Below, piece by piece: positions 34,306 to 43,734 of a stretch of 64,000 nt of DNA. The number at the start of each line of letters is the position of its first letter. Position 1 is the stretch's first letter. Position numbers and translations under genes: made by a program. Origin of the DNA: Trinickia violacea (GTDB lineage Bacteria; Pseudomonadota; Gammaproteobacteria; Burkholderiales; Burkholderiaceae); NCBI RefSeq assembly GCF_005280735.1, contig NZ_CP040077.1, positions 2,666,001-2,730,000 on the forward strand. The letters run 5' to 3'. The notes under the pieces were generated by a model. That model did no database searches and had not been told where the DNA came from. It saw only the letters and a list, made by a program, of their open reading frames with translations.

Positions 34306-34887
34306 TCATCGCGTCGTGTCCGACACCATATTCAAGATCGATGTGAACAGCCGATCGAGATCTTCCTCCAGCTTGACGCCTTCGAACGGGTCGTGATTTC
34401 CGACGAATGCGGCATCGATATCGGCCCAGTCCTCCGAAGTCAGGTAGCGCTGCGCGGCGGGCAAGATGACCTCTTCCTCGAGGCGGCGATGCTTCCTGTA
34501 GAACTCGGCGTAGTCGTCGACCAATTTGCGCAGCTCCGGCAAAGCGGATTTGCCGACCAGTTCATACCGTGTCAGCGCGTGCTCCATATTGCGCACTTTC
34601 AATTCGCCTTGAGCATGCTGCGACTCGAGCTCGTCGATGACGTCGTCGAGTTCGTCCGTGCGTTTGCGCAATCGAGCGAAGAGATGAAGATCCTCCTTCG
34701 GGTGATGGATCTGCTCCGGATACTCGCGGATGTAATAGAGCATGGCCCGGAACACCATCGCCGGCGGAACGTCGCCCCCTGCTTCGAGACGGCGCACGAA
34801 GCGCAGCATGCCCGCGATGACCGCCGACAACTGCTGGTGCTCCTTGACGATGACGTGAATCGCATCATGCTGGAAAAGGGTTCGCAT
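34306..34887 (-). CDS. Hemerythrin-domain protein
   Basis: 193 residues, all helical. Candidate diiron ligands appear in order: KEHQQL, HHPKEDLHLF, ESQHAQGE and KHRRLEEEVILP. Such proteins bind oxygen or nitric oxide, or repair iron centres. ATG 34887 has GGGAGGT upstream. An FNR-like box (34999-35012) and a GATAGT -10 (34971-34976) on this strand fit low-oxygen induction. Confidence 0.88.
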   Translation of the reverse strand: MRTLFQHDAIHVIVKEHQQLSAVIAGMLRFVRRLEAGGDVPPAMVFRAMLYYIREYPEQIHHPKEDLHLFARLRKRTDELDDVIDELESQHAQGELKVRNMEHALTRYELVGKSALPELRKLVDDYAEFYRKHRRLEEEVILPAAQRYLTSEDWADIDAAFVGNHDPFEGVKLEEDLDRLFTSILNMVSDTTR

Positions 34888-34998
34888 ATCAGACCTCCCA
34901 GGCCGTTGCGCCGGCACAAGCCGCTCGACACGAATAAAACGAGGGACCCGCAACGCCTTCGTCCCTCTTCACTATCCACCCGCGCAACGATGGCTCAG

Positions 34999-35012
34999 TT
35001 GACGTGGATCAG
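34999..35012. promoter_or_regulatory. FNR-like box for the hemerythrin gene
   Basis: TTGACGTGGATCAG, one base from a symmetrical FNR/DNR-type site and identical to the site at 51731-51744. Its centre is about 41 bases from the start predicted from the GATAGT -10 on the minus strand. Confidence 0.6.
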
Positions 35013-35030
35013 CGATTCGCCGGGCATTCG

Positions 35031-36938
35031 TCAGGCATGTTCAAGCGTCAGGCGAATCGCCATCACATCCGGATCTTCCGTGGCATCGATCACGAATCCG
35101 CAATCTCGCGCCAGCGCCAGCATGCGATCGTTTTCACGCAGCACGTGACCGAATAGCCTGTGTGTGCCACGAGAACGGCAGTAGCGGATGATGCGATCCA
35201 CTAGCGCGCGCCCGAGGTGCCCGCCTTTCTCGTCGGAGCGGACCGTCACGGCAAACTCGGCAGCTTCGTTATCCGGGTCCGTCAAGGCACGAACGACGCC
35301 GTGAACCACAGTGCCGCCTACGCCATCCTTCGTGCATGCGATCAGCGCCATTTCACGCTCATAGTCGATCTGCACATACCGCGCCACTTGCGAATGATTC
35401 ACCGCGTGCACGAAGTGAAAAAACCGCAGACGAACGTCTTCCGGCGTGAGCGCCACAAAGAACTCGGTGTGCGCCGCCTCGTCTTCGGGCCGGATCGGTC
35501 GAATCGTGAGCGTGTGCCCCCGCCATTCCAGCGTTTCCTCGAGTTCGACCGGATACGGACGGATTGCCGGCGCCCGGCGTGTGCCTGCAGCGCCGATGCG
35601 AATCGACGTGCGCGCGAAAAATACGCCATGAGGCTCGACGCGTACCTGCGCCTCGAAGGACACAATGCGCGGTATTCCGCACAACATCTGCGACAGCGAT
35701 GCCAACGCGCCCGCCAGCCGTGCGACGTCAAGCGTCCTCCAGTCGCAGGCCGACGCCAGTTGGCCCAAAGCATCGTGCGCAAGCCCGGCGTGCAGCGGCA
35801 ACAGCAGGCTGACGACTTCGGTGCCGGCCGCAAGCGTCAAGTGCGGCCCGAACGTTCGATCGTCGCGCATCCGAATCGCGAGACTCGGGCGATCGTCGCT
35901 ATCGAGCGGCGCATCGTGTGCTTGCGAATCGTCACTGTCCTCGCACGGAAGATCGAAGTACGCAAGCAAACGTTCCGCTTCGGTGGCCGGCATGACGGCG
36001 ACGGCATTCGCATGAACGCCGCCGAGTGATTCCACATAAGCGCGTGCTTCAGCCAACTCGGCTCGATGCGCGGGTAGCGCCAGTGGAGTCTGCGCAAGCC
36101 GCTCGCACGCGGCACGATACGCGGCAATCGGCGCGCTCGACGACACGCTGCCGGATTGCAATGTCGCAAACGCGTCAAGCAGCTCGTCGACGCTGGCGAC
36201 GCGCACCCATCCCGCTCGTTCGATAGCCGCATCGTAGGCGCGCGGATCTTCATCTGCCGTCGGCTCGCACCAGACGACGACGGGCTTGTTTTTCACGCAC
36301 GCCTGGGCGGCCGACATGAATTTGCGCGCCTCCTTCACATGATCGATCGCGATCACGACGGCCGATGTATACGCATCGTCAGCGAGGTAGTCGAGCACGT
36401 CGGCACAATCGACATCGGCCTCGTCGCCAAGCGCAACCGCAACCGACACGCCGAGCTGCCGCGCCTTGGCAAACCGCAGCATCCGGCAGGCAAGATCGCC
36501 CGATTGCGACACCCAAGCGACCCTCCCATGGACGATCGCCCCATTTTCCGGCTTCGCGAATGTGACCGCATCCAAGCATCCGGCCAGCACGCCCGCTCGC
36601 GGCACCGCGAGTCCTGCATCGCCCGGGCCCAGCACGCGCAATCCGAATGACCGCGCAACTTCGAGGGTTCCATCGAGCGCCGGCTCGACTGCGCCGCCAT
36701 CCGCGGCCGCATGCTCCAGCAGCACCGCACGCACGCCAGCCGCACCGGCACGCGCGATAGCCTCATCCCAATCGCCGGGCGGCGTCCGAACGATTCCCAG
36801 CGCCGGAAAGGACGTAGTTTGAAGCGCTTGCCCGCCGCCTCGCAGCTCGCCTGACGCGTCCGAAGCACTAGCCGGCGACGCGCCGAGGCGAATCACCGAC
36901 ATCGGTGCGAACAACGCATCGAGATTACGCACTGTCAT
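35031..36938 (-). CDS. PatZ-like CoA-binding/GNAT acetyltransferase with shortened middle
   Basis: 635 residues. The N-terminal half has CoA-binding and succinyl-CoA-ligase-like folds (VIRLGASPAS, VAWVSQSGDLA). The C-terminal 170 residues are a GNAT domain (LTIRPIRPEDEAAH, EFAVTVRSDEKGGHLGRALVDRI). E. coli PatZ, which acetylates enzymes such as acetyl-CoA synthetase, is near 890 residues; here the ATP-grasp part between the two is largely missing. It may be a diverged acetyl-CoA sensor and lysine acetyltransferase. AAGGAGG precedes ATG 36938. It is divergent from the alcohol dehydrogenase gene. Confidence 0.8.
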   Translation of the reverse strand: MTVRNLDALFAPMSVIRLGASPASASDASGELRGGGQALQTTSFPALGIVRTPPGDWDEAIARAGAAGVRAVLLEHAAADGGAVEPALDGTLEVARSFGLRVLGPGDAGLAVPRAGVLAGCLDAVTFAKPENGAIVHGRVAWVSQSGDLACRMLRFAKARQLGVSVAVALGDEADVDCADVLDYLADDAYTSAVVIAIDHVKEARKFMSAAQACVKNKPVVVWCEPTADEDPRAYDAAIERAGWVRVASVDELLDAFATLQSGSVSSSAPIAAYRAACERLAQTPLALPAHRAELAEARAYVESLGGVHANAVAVMPATEAERLLAYFDLPCEDSDDSQAHDAPLDSDDRPSLAIRMRDDRTFGPHLTLAAGTEVVSLLLPLHAGLAHDALGQLASACDWRTLDVARLAGALASLSQMLCGIPRIVSFEAQVRVEPHGVFFARTSIRIGAAGTRRAPAIRPYPVELEETLEWRGHTLTIRPIRPEDEAAHTEFFVALTPEDVRLRFFHFVHAVNHSQVARYVQIDYEREMALIACTKDGVGGTVVHGVVRALTDPDNEAAEFAVTVRSDEKGGHLGRALVDRIIRYCRSRGTHRLFGHVLRENDRMLALARDCGFVIDATEDPDVMAIRLTLEHA

Positions 36939-37018
36939 GCATGCCTCCTTCCACGACAACGTCACGGCCTGAAAAGGCTGCGCTAAGCACATCCTCACCG
37001 CCTGCGATCGTCATGGAA

Positions 37019-37032
37019 TTGATGCGCGTCAA
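37019..37032. promoter_or_regulatory. FNR-type box upstream of the NAD alcohol dehydrogenase
   Basis: TTGATGCGCGTCAA. A -10 element AATACT (37055-37060) lies at the class II distance and the ATG follows at 37092. Confidence 0.68.
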
Positions 37033-37091
37033 ATAGTTTTCGTTGCGCGATGCCAATACTGACTGAACCCGTCCTCCACCGGAGAATTCGT

Positions 37092-38117
37092 ATGGTTCAG
37101 TTGATGAAAGCGGCCGTGGTCCACGCATTCGGCGAGCCGCTCAAAATCGAGGAAGTCCCGGTTCCCACGCCCGGCCCCGGCCAGATCCTCGTCAATATTA
37201 AAGCGTCGGGCGTCTGTCACACCGACCTGCACGCGGCAGACGGCGACTGGCCCGTCAAGCCGAAGCTACCGTTCATTCCCGGCCATGAAGGCGTGGGTTT
37301 CGTCGCGGCCGTCGGCGACGGCGTGAAGCACGTCAAGGAAGGCGATCGCGTCGGCGTGCCGTGGCTCTATACCGCGTGCGGACATTGCGAGCATTGCTTG
37401 AGCGGCTGGGAAACGCTTTGCCACGAGCAGCAGAACACCGGCTATTCCGTCAACGGCAGCTACGCGGAGTACGTGCTGGCCGACCCGAACTACGTCGGCC
37501 ATCTTCCGCGAGAGGTCGAATTCGACGAAATCGCGCCGATTCTCTGCGCGGGCGTGACGGTCTACAAGGGCATCCGCATGACCGATACGCGCCCTGGACA
37601 ATGGATCGCGATCTCCGGCATCGGCGGACTCGGGCACGTCGCCGTGCAGTATGCGGTCGCCATGGGGCTGCACGTGGTTGCCGTCGATGTGACCGAGGAC
37701 AAGCTCGAGCTTGCCCGGCGGCTTGGCGCCAAGCTGATGGTCAACGCGTTCGAGATGGACCCCGAGCGCGTCATTCAAGAAGCGGTGGGCGGCGTGCATG
37801 GCGTGCTCGTCACCGCGGTTTCGCGTACCGCCTTCACTCAAGCGCTCGGCATGGTGCGGCGCGGCGGCACCGTGACGCTCTGCGGGCTCCCGCCGGGCGA
37901 CTTCCCGATGCCGATTTTCTCGACCGTGCTCAACGGCATTACCGTGCGCGGCTCCATCGTGGGCACCCGGCGCGATTTGCAGGAGTCGCTCGATTTCGCC
38001 GCCAATGGCAGCGTGCGCGCGCATATCCATCGGGACCGGCTGGAAAACATCAATTCGGTGTTCTCCAAGCTGAGACACGGAAAGATCGACGGGCGGGTGG
38101 TGCTGGAGTTCGATTGA
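37092..38117 (+). CDS. adhP: Zinc-dependent NAD alcohol dehydrogenase (AdhP type)
   Basis: 341 residues. Catalytic zinc ligands lie in GVCHTDLHAADG and PGHEGVG; structural zinc Cys residues in CGHCEHCLSGWETLC. The nucleotide fold has GIGGLGHVAVQYA. It interconverts short alcohols and aldehydes in the cytoplasm and probably works in reverse as a fermentative enzyme at low oxygen. GGAG precedes ATG 37092. An FNR box lies in the promoter. Confidence 0.92.
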   Translation: MVQLMKAAVVHAFGEPLKIEEVPVPTPGPGQILVNIKASGVCHTDLHAADGDWPVKPKLPFIPGHEGVGFVAAVGDGVKHVKEGDRVGVPWLYTACGHCEHCLSGWETLCHEQQNTGYSVNGSYAEYVLADPNYVGHLPREVEFDEIAPILCAGVTVYKGIRMTDTRPGQWIAISGIGGLGHVAVQYAVAMGLHVVAVDVTEDKLELARRLGAKLMVNAFEMDPERVIQEAVGGVHGVLVTAVSRTAFTQALGMVRRGGTVTLCGLPPGDFPMPIFSTVLNGITVRGSIVGTRRDLQESLDFAANGSVRAHIHRDRLENINSVFSKLRHGKIDGRVVLEFD

Positions 38118-38193
38118 TCGGCACGTTCAGCTAAGCGGACGGCCCCTTCTCCGAAATCCGAAATGCTCAGGCAATGAACGGAAGAGACGCCAA

Positions 38194-39210
38194 ATGGCCA
38201 CGGAACTGCAAGCAGCGCACACAAGCGATCACATTCCGCTGAAGTATGGGTATCTGTTCTCCGAAAACGGCGTCGGCCGGGAAATCGACGCCGCGACCGC
38301 GACGGAGTGGCTGAGCCGTCCGAATGCCGCGCGCGGCGAATTCGTCTGGCTGCACTTCCACGACATCCCGAGCATGCTCACGCAGTGGCCGCCGCAGCTC
38401 GCCGCCGCACCCGCCGCGTTCGGCGATGCGCTCAGAAAAGGCTACCGCACGTCACGTCTCATGCGAACGCATCAGAACCTCATCGCCGTGCTGAACGACG
38501 TCGACTACGACTCCGGGCGCGAACGGTCTCTCGAGATCGCCACGCTTTGGCTGAACGTCGACGCACGTTGTCTGCTGAGCGTGCGCAACCTGCCCTTGCG
38601 CTCCGTCGAGCGCCTGCGCCACGACGTGGTGGCGCGGCAGCCGTTTCACAGTCCGATGGCGCTGCTCAACCGTCTGCTGCATGAACAGGCCGATGTACTG
38701 TCCGGCATCGCGCGCGATGCCCTCCGCATCACCAACGAGGTGGAGCGCGCGCTTGGCGCAGGCAAGCTGCCGAAGCGCTCGAGCCTCGGCAAGATACGCC
38801 GCGACCTGGTGCAATTGCGCCGCCTGCTCGCCCCCGAACCGGCGATGCTTTTCAGGCTCGCCAATCGGGCGCCCGAATGGATGCGGGAGGAAGACGCACA
38901 GTCGCTGCTCCAGTGCGCGGAGCAATTCGCGCTCGTGCTGCGCGACACCGCGGCGTTGGAGGAGCGCATCAGGCTTCTGCAGGAAGAGATTGCCAGCAGA
39001 GTGGGCGAACACACCAACCGGAGCATCTTGATCCTGACGTCGGCCACCGTGATCGCGCTGCCCATCACGTTGATATCGGGCCTGCTCGGCATGAATATCG
39101 GCGGCCTGCCTTTCAAGGAATACGGCGGGGGCTTCTGGGTGGTCCTCGTGATCACCGTGCTCCTTACCGGCCTGGCAGCGTGGCTCACGTCCCGCTTGAT
39201 GCGGGACTGA
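38194..39210 (+). CDS. zntB: CorA/ZntB-like metal ion transporter
   Basis: 338 residues: a long soluble N-terminal domain with coiled helices, then two C-terminal transmembrane helices with the GMN motif (LLGMNIGGLPF). The GMN-I-GG variant fits ZntB-type zinc transporters rather than magnesium CorA. It follows the alcohol dehydrogenase on the same strand by about 75 bases and could supply zinc for it. Confidence 0.85.
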   Translation: MATELQAAHTSDHIPLKYGYLFSENGVGREIDAATATEWLSRPNAARGEFVWLHFHDIPSMLTQWPPQLAAAPAAFGDALRKGYRTSRLMRTHQNLIAVLNDVDYDSGRERSLEIATLWLNVDARCLLSVRNLPLRSVERLRHDVVARQPFHSPMALLNRLLHEQADVLSGIARDALRITNEVERALGAGKLPKRSSLGKIRRDLVQLRRLLAPEPAMLFRLANRAPEWMREEDAQSLLQCAEQFALVLRDTAALEERIRLLQEEIASRVGEHTNRSILILTSATVIALPITLISGLLGMNIGGLPFKEYGGGFWVVLVITVLLTGLAAWLTSRLMRD

Positions 39211-39246
39211 AACACGGAATGTCACTGGCACGCGAAGCCATCCTAG

Positions 39247-39260
39247 TTGACGCAAGTCAA
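39247..39260. promoter_or_regulatory. FNR/DNR-type box at the ATPase start
   Basis: TTGACGCAAGTCAA, perfectly symmetrical. It is only 14 bases before the best ATG of the following gene, too close for a class II activator site of that gene unless translation starts later. Confidence 0.6.
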
Positions 39261-39273
39261 GTCATCGCCCTTC

Positions 39274-41565
39274 ATGCCACGCCTGCTCCGTTTCGTCGAT
39301 TTCGCCTTGCTGTTCGCCTCGGCCGCAAGCCTGATAACGGGACTTGTGTTTGCCGCGTTGGGCAAAAGCACCGTTTCGCAAGCGCTATGGCTTGCCGGGA
39401 CGGTGCCGGTCCTGCTCGCCCTGTCAGTGTCCATCATCCAGGCGCTGCGACGGCGCGAAGCCGGCGTCGATGTTCTCGCTCTGCTCGCCATCGCGTTCGC
39501 GCTGACACTGGGCGAGTTTCTCACCGCCGCTGTGATTGCCTTGATGCTGGCGAGCGGACGCGCGCTGGAAAACTATGCGCAGGAGCGTGCGCGGCGCGAA
39601 ATGACGGCGCTCCTGAGCCACGCACCGCGTCACGCCAACCGCTTCGAGGCAGGCGAGTGGCGCCGCGTGGAACTGGACGTCGTCAGCCCCGGCGACCGTC
39701 TGCTCGTGCGCAGCGGCGAGTTCGTGCCGGTGGACGGCACCCTTGCCGGTCTCGCCGAGCTCGACGAATCCTCGCTGACCGGCGAGTCGAATCCGCAGCA
39801 GCGATCGCCGGGTGCGGCCGTGCGCAGCGGCGTGATCAATGTCGGCGCGGCGTTCGAAATGGTGGCCTCGGCAAGCGCCCATGACAGCACGTTTGCCGGC
39901 ATCGTCCGGATGGTGCAAGCCGCGCAGCAGGAGCGCAGTCCCGCTGCCCGTCTTGCCGATCGCTATGCGCTGCTTTTCGTGCCCGCCGCGCTGGTTCTTG
40001 CGGGCGGAAGCTGGCTCGTCACGGGCGACGCGGTGCGTGCTCTGGCGGTGCTGGTGGTGGCAACGCCGTGTCCCCTGCTCCTTGCTGTTCCGGTGGCCAT
40101 CGCCTCCGGCATGTCGGTCTGCGCCAAACGCGGCGTGCTGGTCAAAGGGGGTGGCGCGCTGGAACGGCTCGCGCAGGCTACCGCACTATTTTTCGACAAG
40201 ACCGGAACGCTCACGAGTGGGCAGGCGCGGCTCGTGGAAGTCGAAAGCGCTCCGGGCATGTCATCGGACGCGGTGTTGCAGTTCGCCGGGTCGCTCGCAC
40301 AAGCCTCGGCTCACGTCATTTCGGAAGGGGTGACCACCGCCGCACGCGAGCGCAATCTTGCGCTTCGCGCACCTTCGCACGTTGTCGAGCAGCCCGGCGC
40401 AGGCGTGGCGGGCAACGTGGACGGGCGAGAGGTCGCGATTGGCTCGTTCGCGTACGTGTCCTCCGTGGCAACGCCAGCGCCGTGGACCACGACGTTTCTT
40501 CAGCGGGTCGCATACGAGGGCGCCTCGGCCGTATTCGTCAGCGTGGACAGCAAAATGGTGGGCGCGATCCGGATGGCCGACCAAATCCGGCTGGAAACGC
40601 CCCGTGCTTTGCGGTTGCTGCGGCAGGAAGGCATCCGCCGGCTCGTCATGCTCACCGGCGACAGGCGTGACGTGGCCGAAACCGTGGGTGCGGCGCTCGG
40701 CGTGACGGAAGTGCGGCCCGAGCAGACGCCTGAGGACAAGCTGGCCGCCATTCAGGCGGCGCGCCGTGAAGGCACGGTCATCATGGTCGGCGACGGCGTC
40801 AACGACGCGCCTGCGCTCGCGTCAGCCGACGTCGGCGTTGCGATGGGCGCGCGCGGCGCGGCGGCCTCCTCCGAAGCAGCCGATGTCGTGCTGCTGGTCG
40901 ACCGTCTGGACCGCCTCGTGGAAGCATTGCGGGTAGCCCGCCGCACGCGGCGGATCGCGGTCCAGAGCGTCGTCGCCGGCATGGCGCTTTCGTTCGCGGC
41001 AATGGCCGTCGCGGCGTTCGGCTACCTGCCGCCCTTGCTGGGTGCGATGCTGCAGGAGCTCATCGACGTGGCGGCCATCGCGAGTGCGTTAAGGGCATTG
41101 CGAATTCGCTCGACTGCCGTCACCGGTGTTCTTGCCCACGGCGACGTCGATCGCCTGAAAGCCGCTCACGTCGAACTCGGTCCTGTCATGGAGCAGATCA
41201 GGGGCCTGGCCGATGAACTGCCCCGCTTGCCGAAGGCATCGGTAGCCGGCGCGCTCGCCAGCATGAACGAGTCGCTGGCACGGCAGCTCGTGCCGCACGA
41301 ACAGCACGACGACACCGAGGTGTATCCCGATCTGGCGCGTCTCGTAGGCGGAGAAGATCCGATGGCGGCGATGAGCGGCATGCACCGCGAGATATTTCGT
41401 ATCGCCCGCTTGCTCAGGCAGATGACCGCGGACGTGCCGCCCGAGGGGCCTGATGCGCAGAGCGTGCGTGAATTCCAGCGCCTGTTGTACGGGCTCGATG
41501 CGATCGTACGATTGCATTGCGCTCAGGAAGATGAATTGTTCCATGCACTCGGGGAAAGCCCATAG
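39274..41565 (+). CDS. P1B-type metal ATPase fused to a hemerythrin-like domain
   Basis: 763 residues. It starts directly with membrane helices, with no metal-binding HMA domain. The actuator loop TGES, the channel motif TPCPLLLA, the phosphorylated DKTGT and GDGVNDAPAL mark a working P-type ATPase of the heavy-metal group. After the last helices (to about 610) comes a 140-residue helical domain with His and Glu ligands (LVPHEQHDDTEVYP, MHREIFRI, RLHCAQEDELF) like hemerythrin. The domain could gate metal export by oxygen or diiron state. The start is uncertain; no ribosome-binding site is obvious. Confidence 0.85.
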   Translation: MPRLLRFVDFALLFASAASLITGLVFAALGKSTVSQALWLAGTVPVLLALSVSIIQALRRREAGVDVLALLAIAFALTLGEFLTAAVIALMLASGRALENYAQERARREMTALLSHAPRHANRFEAGEWRRVELDVVSPGDRLLVRSGEFVPVDGTLAGLAELDESSLTGESNPQQRSPGAAVRSGVINVGAAFEMVASASAHDSTFAGIVRMVQAAQQERSPAARLADRYALLFVPAALVLAGGSWLVTGDAVRALAVLVVATPCPLLLAVPVAIASGMSVCAKRGVLVKGGGALERLAQATALFFDKTGTLTSGQARLVEVESAPGMSSDAVLQFAGSLAQASAHVISEGVTTAARERNLALRAPSHVVEQPGAGVAGNVDGREVAIGSFAYVSSVATPAPWTTTFLQRVAYEGASAVFVSVDSKMVGAIRMADQIRLETPRALRLLRQEGIRRLVMLTGDRRDVAETVGAALGVTEVRPEQTPEDKLAAIQAARREGTVIMVGDGVNDAPALASADVGVAMGARGAAASSEAADVVLLVDRLDRLVEALRVARRTRRIAVQSVVAGMALSFAAMAVAAFGYLPPLLGAMLQELIDVAAIASALRALRIRSTAVTGVLAHGDVDRLKAAHVELGPVMEQIRGLADELPRLPKASVAGALASMNESLARQLVPHEQHDDTEVYPDLARLVGGEDPMAAMSGMHREIFRIARLLRQMTADVPPEGPDAQSVREFQRLLYGLDAIVRLHCAQEDELFHALGESP

Positions 41566-41572
41566 GCTCCCC

Positions 41573-41593
41573 CGCCCCGCGGCCATCGGGGCG
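41573..41593 (+). terminator. Probable terminator after the ATPase gene
   Basis: CGCCCCG and CGGGGCG form a stem over a 7-base loop right after the stop codon, followed by a weak pyrimidine stretch. Confidence 0.45.
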
Positions 41594-41668
41594 AGGTGCC
41601 TTTCCCTTAAGCTTCCGATAAGACTGGCGTGGCAACATACCGCCGTTGGCATTCAGGGAGCACACAAG

Positions 41669-42208
41669 ATGGCAGTTTCTCGACAGTCCGACGCGCCGGC
41701 CTATGACGGCGTCGCTCGCCTGCTTCATTGGCTCGTGGTCGCTTTGGTCGCCGCTCAGTTCGTGATCGGCTGGACCATGCCGGATATTCATCGCGACACG
41801 CAGCCAGTCGGCCTGATTGCATGGCATTTGGGCGTCGGAGCCGCGTTGATTGCAACGATGGCGGCACGGGTCGTGTGGCGATTGGCGCATCGTCCGCCGC
41901 CGTCAACGCTATCGCCGGCGCTGAGGGCAGTCTCAGGAGCCACACACTTTCTTCTTTACGCGGTACTGCTTGTTGTCCCGCTATTGGGCTGGGCGAACGC
42001 CTCTTCGCGCGGGTGGGCGGTGAAACTGCTGGGGACGCTGAATTTGCCCGCTCTCGCGCCGACCGGATCCAGCGTCGGGCACGCGATGGGCGATATTCAC
42101 GGGGTACTGGCATGGGTGCTCTTCGCCCTAATCAGTCTCCATGTCGGGGCCGCATTGTTTCATCGTTTCGTCGTCAAGGATCGCGTGCTGCAAAGGATGC
42201 TGCCGTAG
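41669..42208 (+). CDS. Cytochrome b561
   Basis: 179 residues with four membrane helices. Heme-ligand histidines appear in RLLHWLVVALV, LIAWHLGVGA, ATHFLLYAVLL and DIHGVLAWVLF, the pattern of bacterial b561. It shuttles electrons between quinones and periplasmic partners or acts on superoxide (CybB). ATG 41669 has GGGAG upstream. It stands alone between an ATPase and a convergent DUF2252 gene. Confidence 0.9.
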   Translation: MAVSRQSDAPAYDGVARLLHWLVVALVAAQFVIGWTMPDIHRDTQPVGLIAWHLGVGAALIATMAARVVWRLAHRPPPSTLSPALRAVSGATHFLLYAVLLVVPLLGWANASSRGWAVKLLGTLNLPALAPTGSSVGHAMGDIHGVLAWVLFALISLHVGAALFHRFVVKDRVLQRMLP

Positions 42209-42236
42209 TGCCGGATATCGGCACCGGAAGCGCCCC

Positions 42237-43694
42237 TTACTCTCTCATCACTGGAACCCTCCCAGCCTTGACCGCCTTCTTCAACACGTCCCAATCGGCC
42301 TCATTGCGCTCCGCATAGGCTTCCGCAAACTTGACGATGGCGTCATCGAATGCCTCGGACTTCCCGACATACCCGTAAATCAACGCGGGGTCTCCCGCTT
42401 TTGCCATTGAGTGGGCCAGCGCATGCGCACAAGACACCGCATATTCGCTGAGATCCGCGACATCGAAGGTCGTGAAATCAAATGCCCCCTTCATATCCCG
42501 CAACTGACGGACATAAAAATCGCTATTCGTAATGTGGGCCCTGGACCAACCCAGAAACAGATCGCTGGACGATTGCAGCAGCCTCTGCCCGTTCACGACA
42601 CGCTCTCCATGATTCCCAAACCTGCTGCTCGACACATACTCTTCGAGCACGGAAGCCCGTGCCTCCTTGACCTGCAGGAAAAGCGGACTCTGTCCGTCCG
42701 CCATGAACAGCGCTTCGAAGCAACGCGTCCCGACGGACCCCACCCCGACGACGCGCACAGCCATATCGACAAGCTCATACCGATCAAACAGCGCACGTCG
42801 ATCATCAGGCAACGTCATTCGATACTCGGCGAAGAAATGCCGAACGATCGCATCGAACTGTTTCGCCCGTTGCGGATTGCCTTTGGGAAAGTGATAAACA
42901 AGCGGTGGCTGGTCCCTGATCTGCAACTTGCCGTTGACTAACTCTGTGGCGTGGCTCATCACGCTGCGCGACGACTGCCCCCGCGCCTTGCTGATCACGG
43001 CCAATTCCTTTTTCCTTTCGAGTTCGGTGTCGGCGAGGGCCAGCATGTTCTCCGCCCCGAAGTGGTAGTACCAGACGTCGAGCGTATCCATCGCGCTGAA
43101 GTCGCCAATCAGTTCCCGAAAAGTCGCGCAAAGCCGCCGCACGATGCCGCGCTGGTCGCTCTGTTTGAAGCCGCGCTCACGCGCGGCGATGACGAACGAT
43201 GCGGCAAGCCTGCGCACATCCCAATCGAAGGGCCCCGGCAACGTTTCATCGAAATCGTTGGGTCCGAACAAAATGCGCCGCTCGGGGCTCGCGAACAGGC
43301 CGAAGTTGGCGAGATGCGCGTCGCCGCCCAGTTGCACGATGATATCGGTGCGCGGCAATTTCGAGAGGTCGAAGGCCATCAGCGGCGCCGCTCCGCGATA
43401 GAACGCGAACGGATTCGCGACCATCCTCCCATACCGGATCGGTATCAGGTTCGGCAGCCGGCCCACGTTGGACTTTTCGAGCAGCGCAATCGGATCGCGC
43501 TCGACGAGTGTGCAGGTTGCGAGTTGCGCGCGGGGCGCGCGTTGGCGGGCAGCCTTCCCGGCCTCGATGCGCGACGAGCGTGAGCCTCGCCCTCCGAACA
43601 TCTTCGACGTGTCTTCCTGCGCCAGCGAGGCTTGCGCAGCCGCGCTCAGCTCAGGCGCTTCGTCACGCTTGGTTTCCGCAGACTTCGGCAGCAT
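42237..43694 (-). CDS. DUF2252 family protein
   Basis: 485 residues. Family features include MLPKSAETKRDE at the start, LGGDAHLANFGLFASPERRILFG and NDFDETLPGPFDWDVRRLA, which give an aminoglycoside-phosphotransferase-like core (GDAH and D-D pairs). The biochemical role of DUF2252 is not established. ATG 43694 is preferred for its AGGAGG. It lies about 40 bases downstream of the SulP gene on the same strand. Confidence 0.85.
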   Translation of the reverse strand: MLPKSAETKRDEAPELSAAAQASLAQEDTSKMFGGRGSRSSRIEAGKAARQRAPRAQLATCTLVERDPIALLEKSNVGRLPNLIPIRYGRMVANPFAFYRGAAPLMAFDLSKLPRTDIIVQLGGDAHLANFGLFASPERRILFGPNDFDETLPGPFDWDVRRLAASFVIAARERGFKQSDQRGIVRRLCATFRELIGDFSAMDTLDVWYYHFGAENMLALADTELERKKELAVISKARGQSSRSVMSHATELVNGKLQIRDQPPLVYHFPKGNPQRAKQFDAIVRHFFAEYRMTLPDDRRALFDRYELVDMAVRVVGVGSVGTRCFEALFMADGQSPLFLQVKEARASVLEEYVSSSRFGNHGERVVNGQRLLQSSSDLFLGWSRAHITNSDFYVRQLRDMKGAFDFTTFDVADLSEYAVSCAHALAHSMAKAGDPALIYGYVGKSEAFDDAIVKFAEAYAERNEADWDVLKKAVKAGRVPVMRE

Positions 43695-43734
43695 GGCGGC
43701 TTCCTCCTGCAATCATGTGGGCATCAACGATCCG

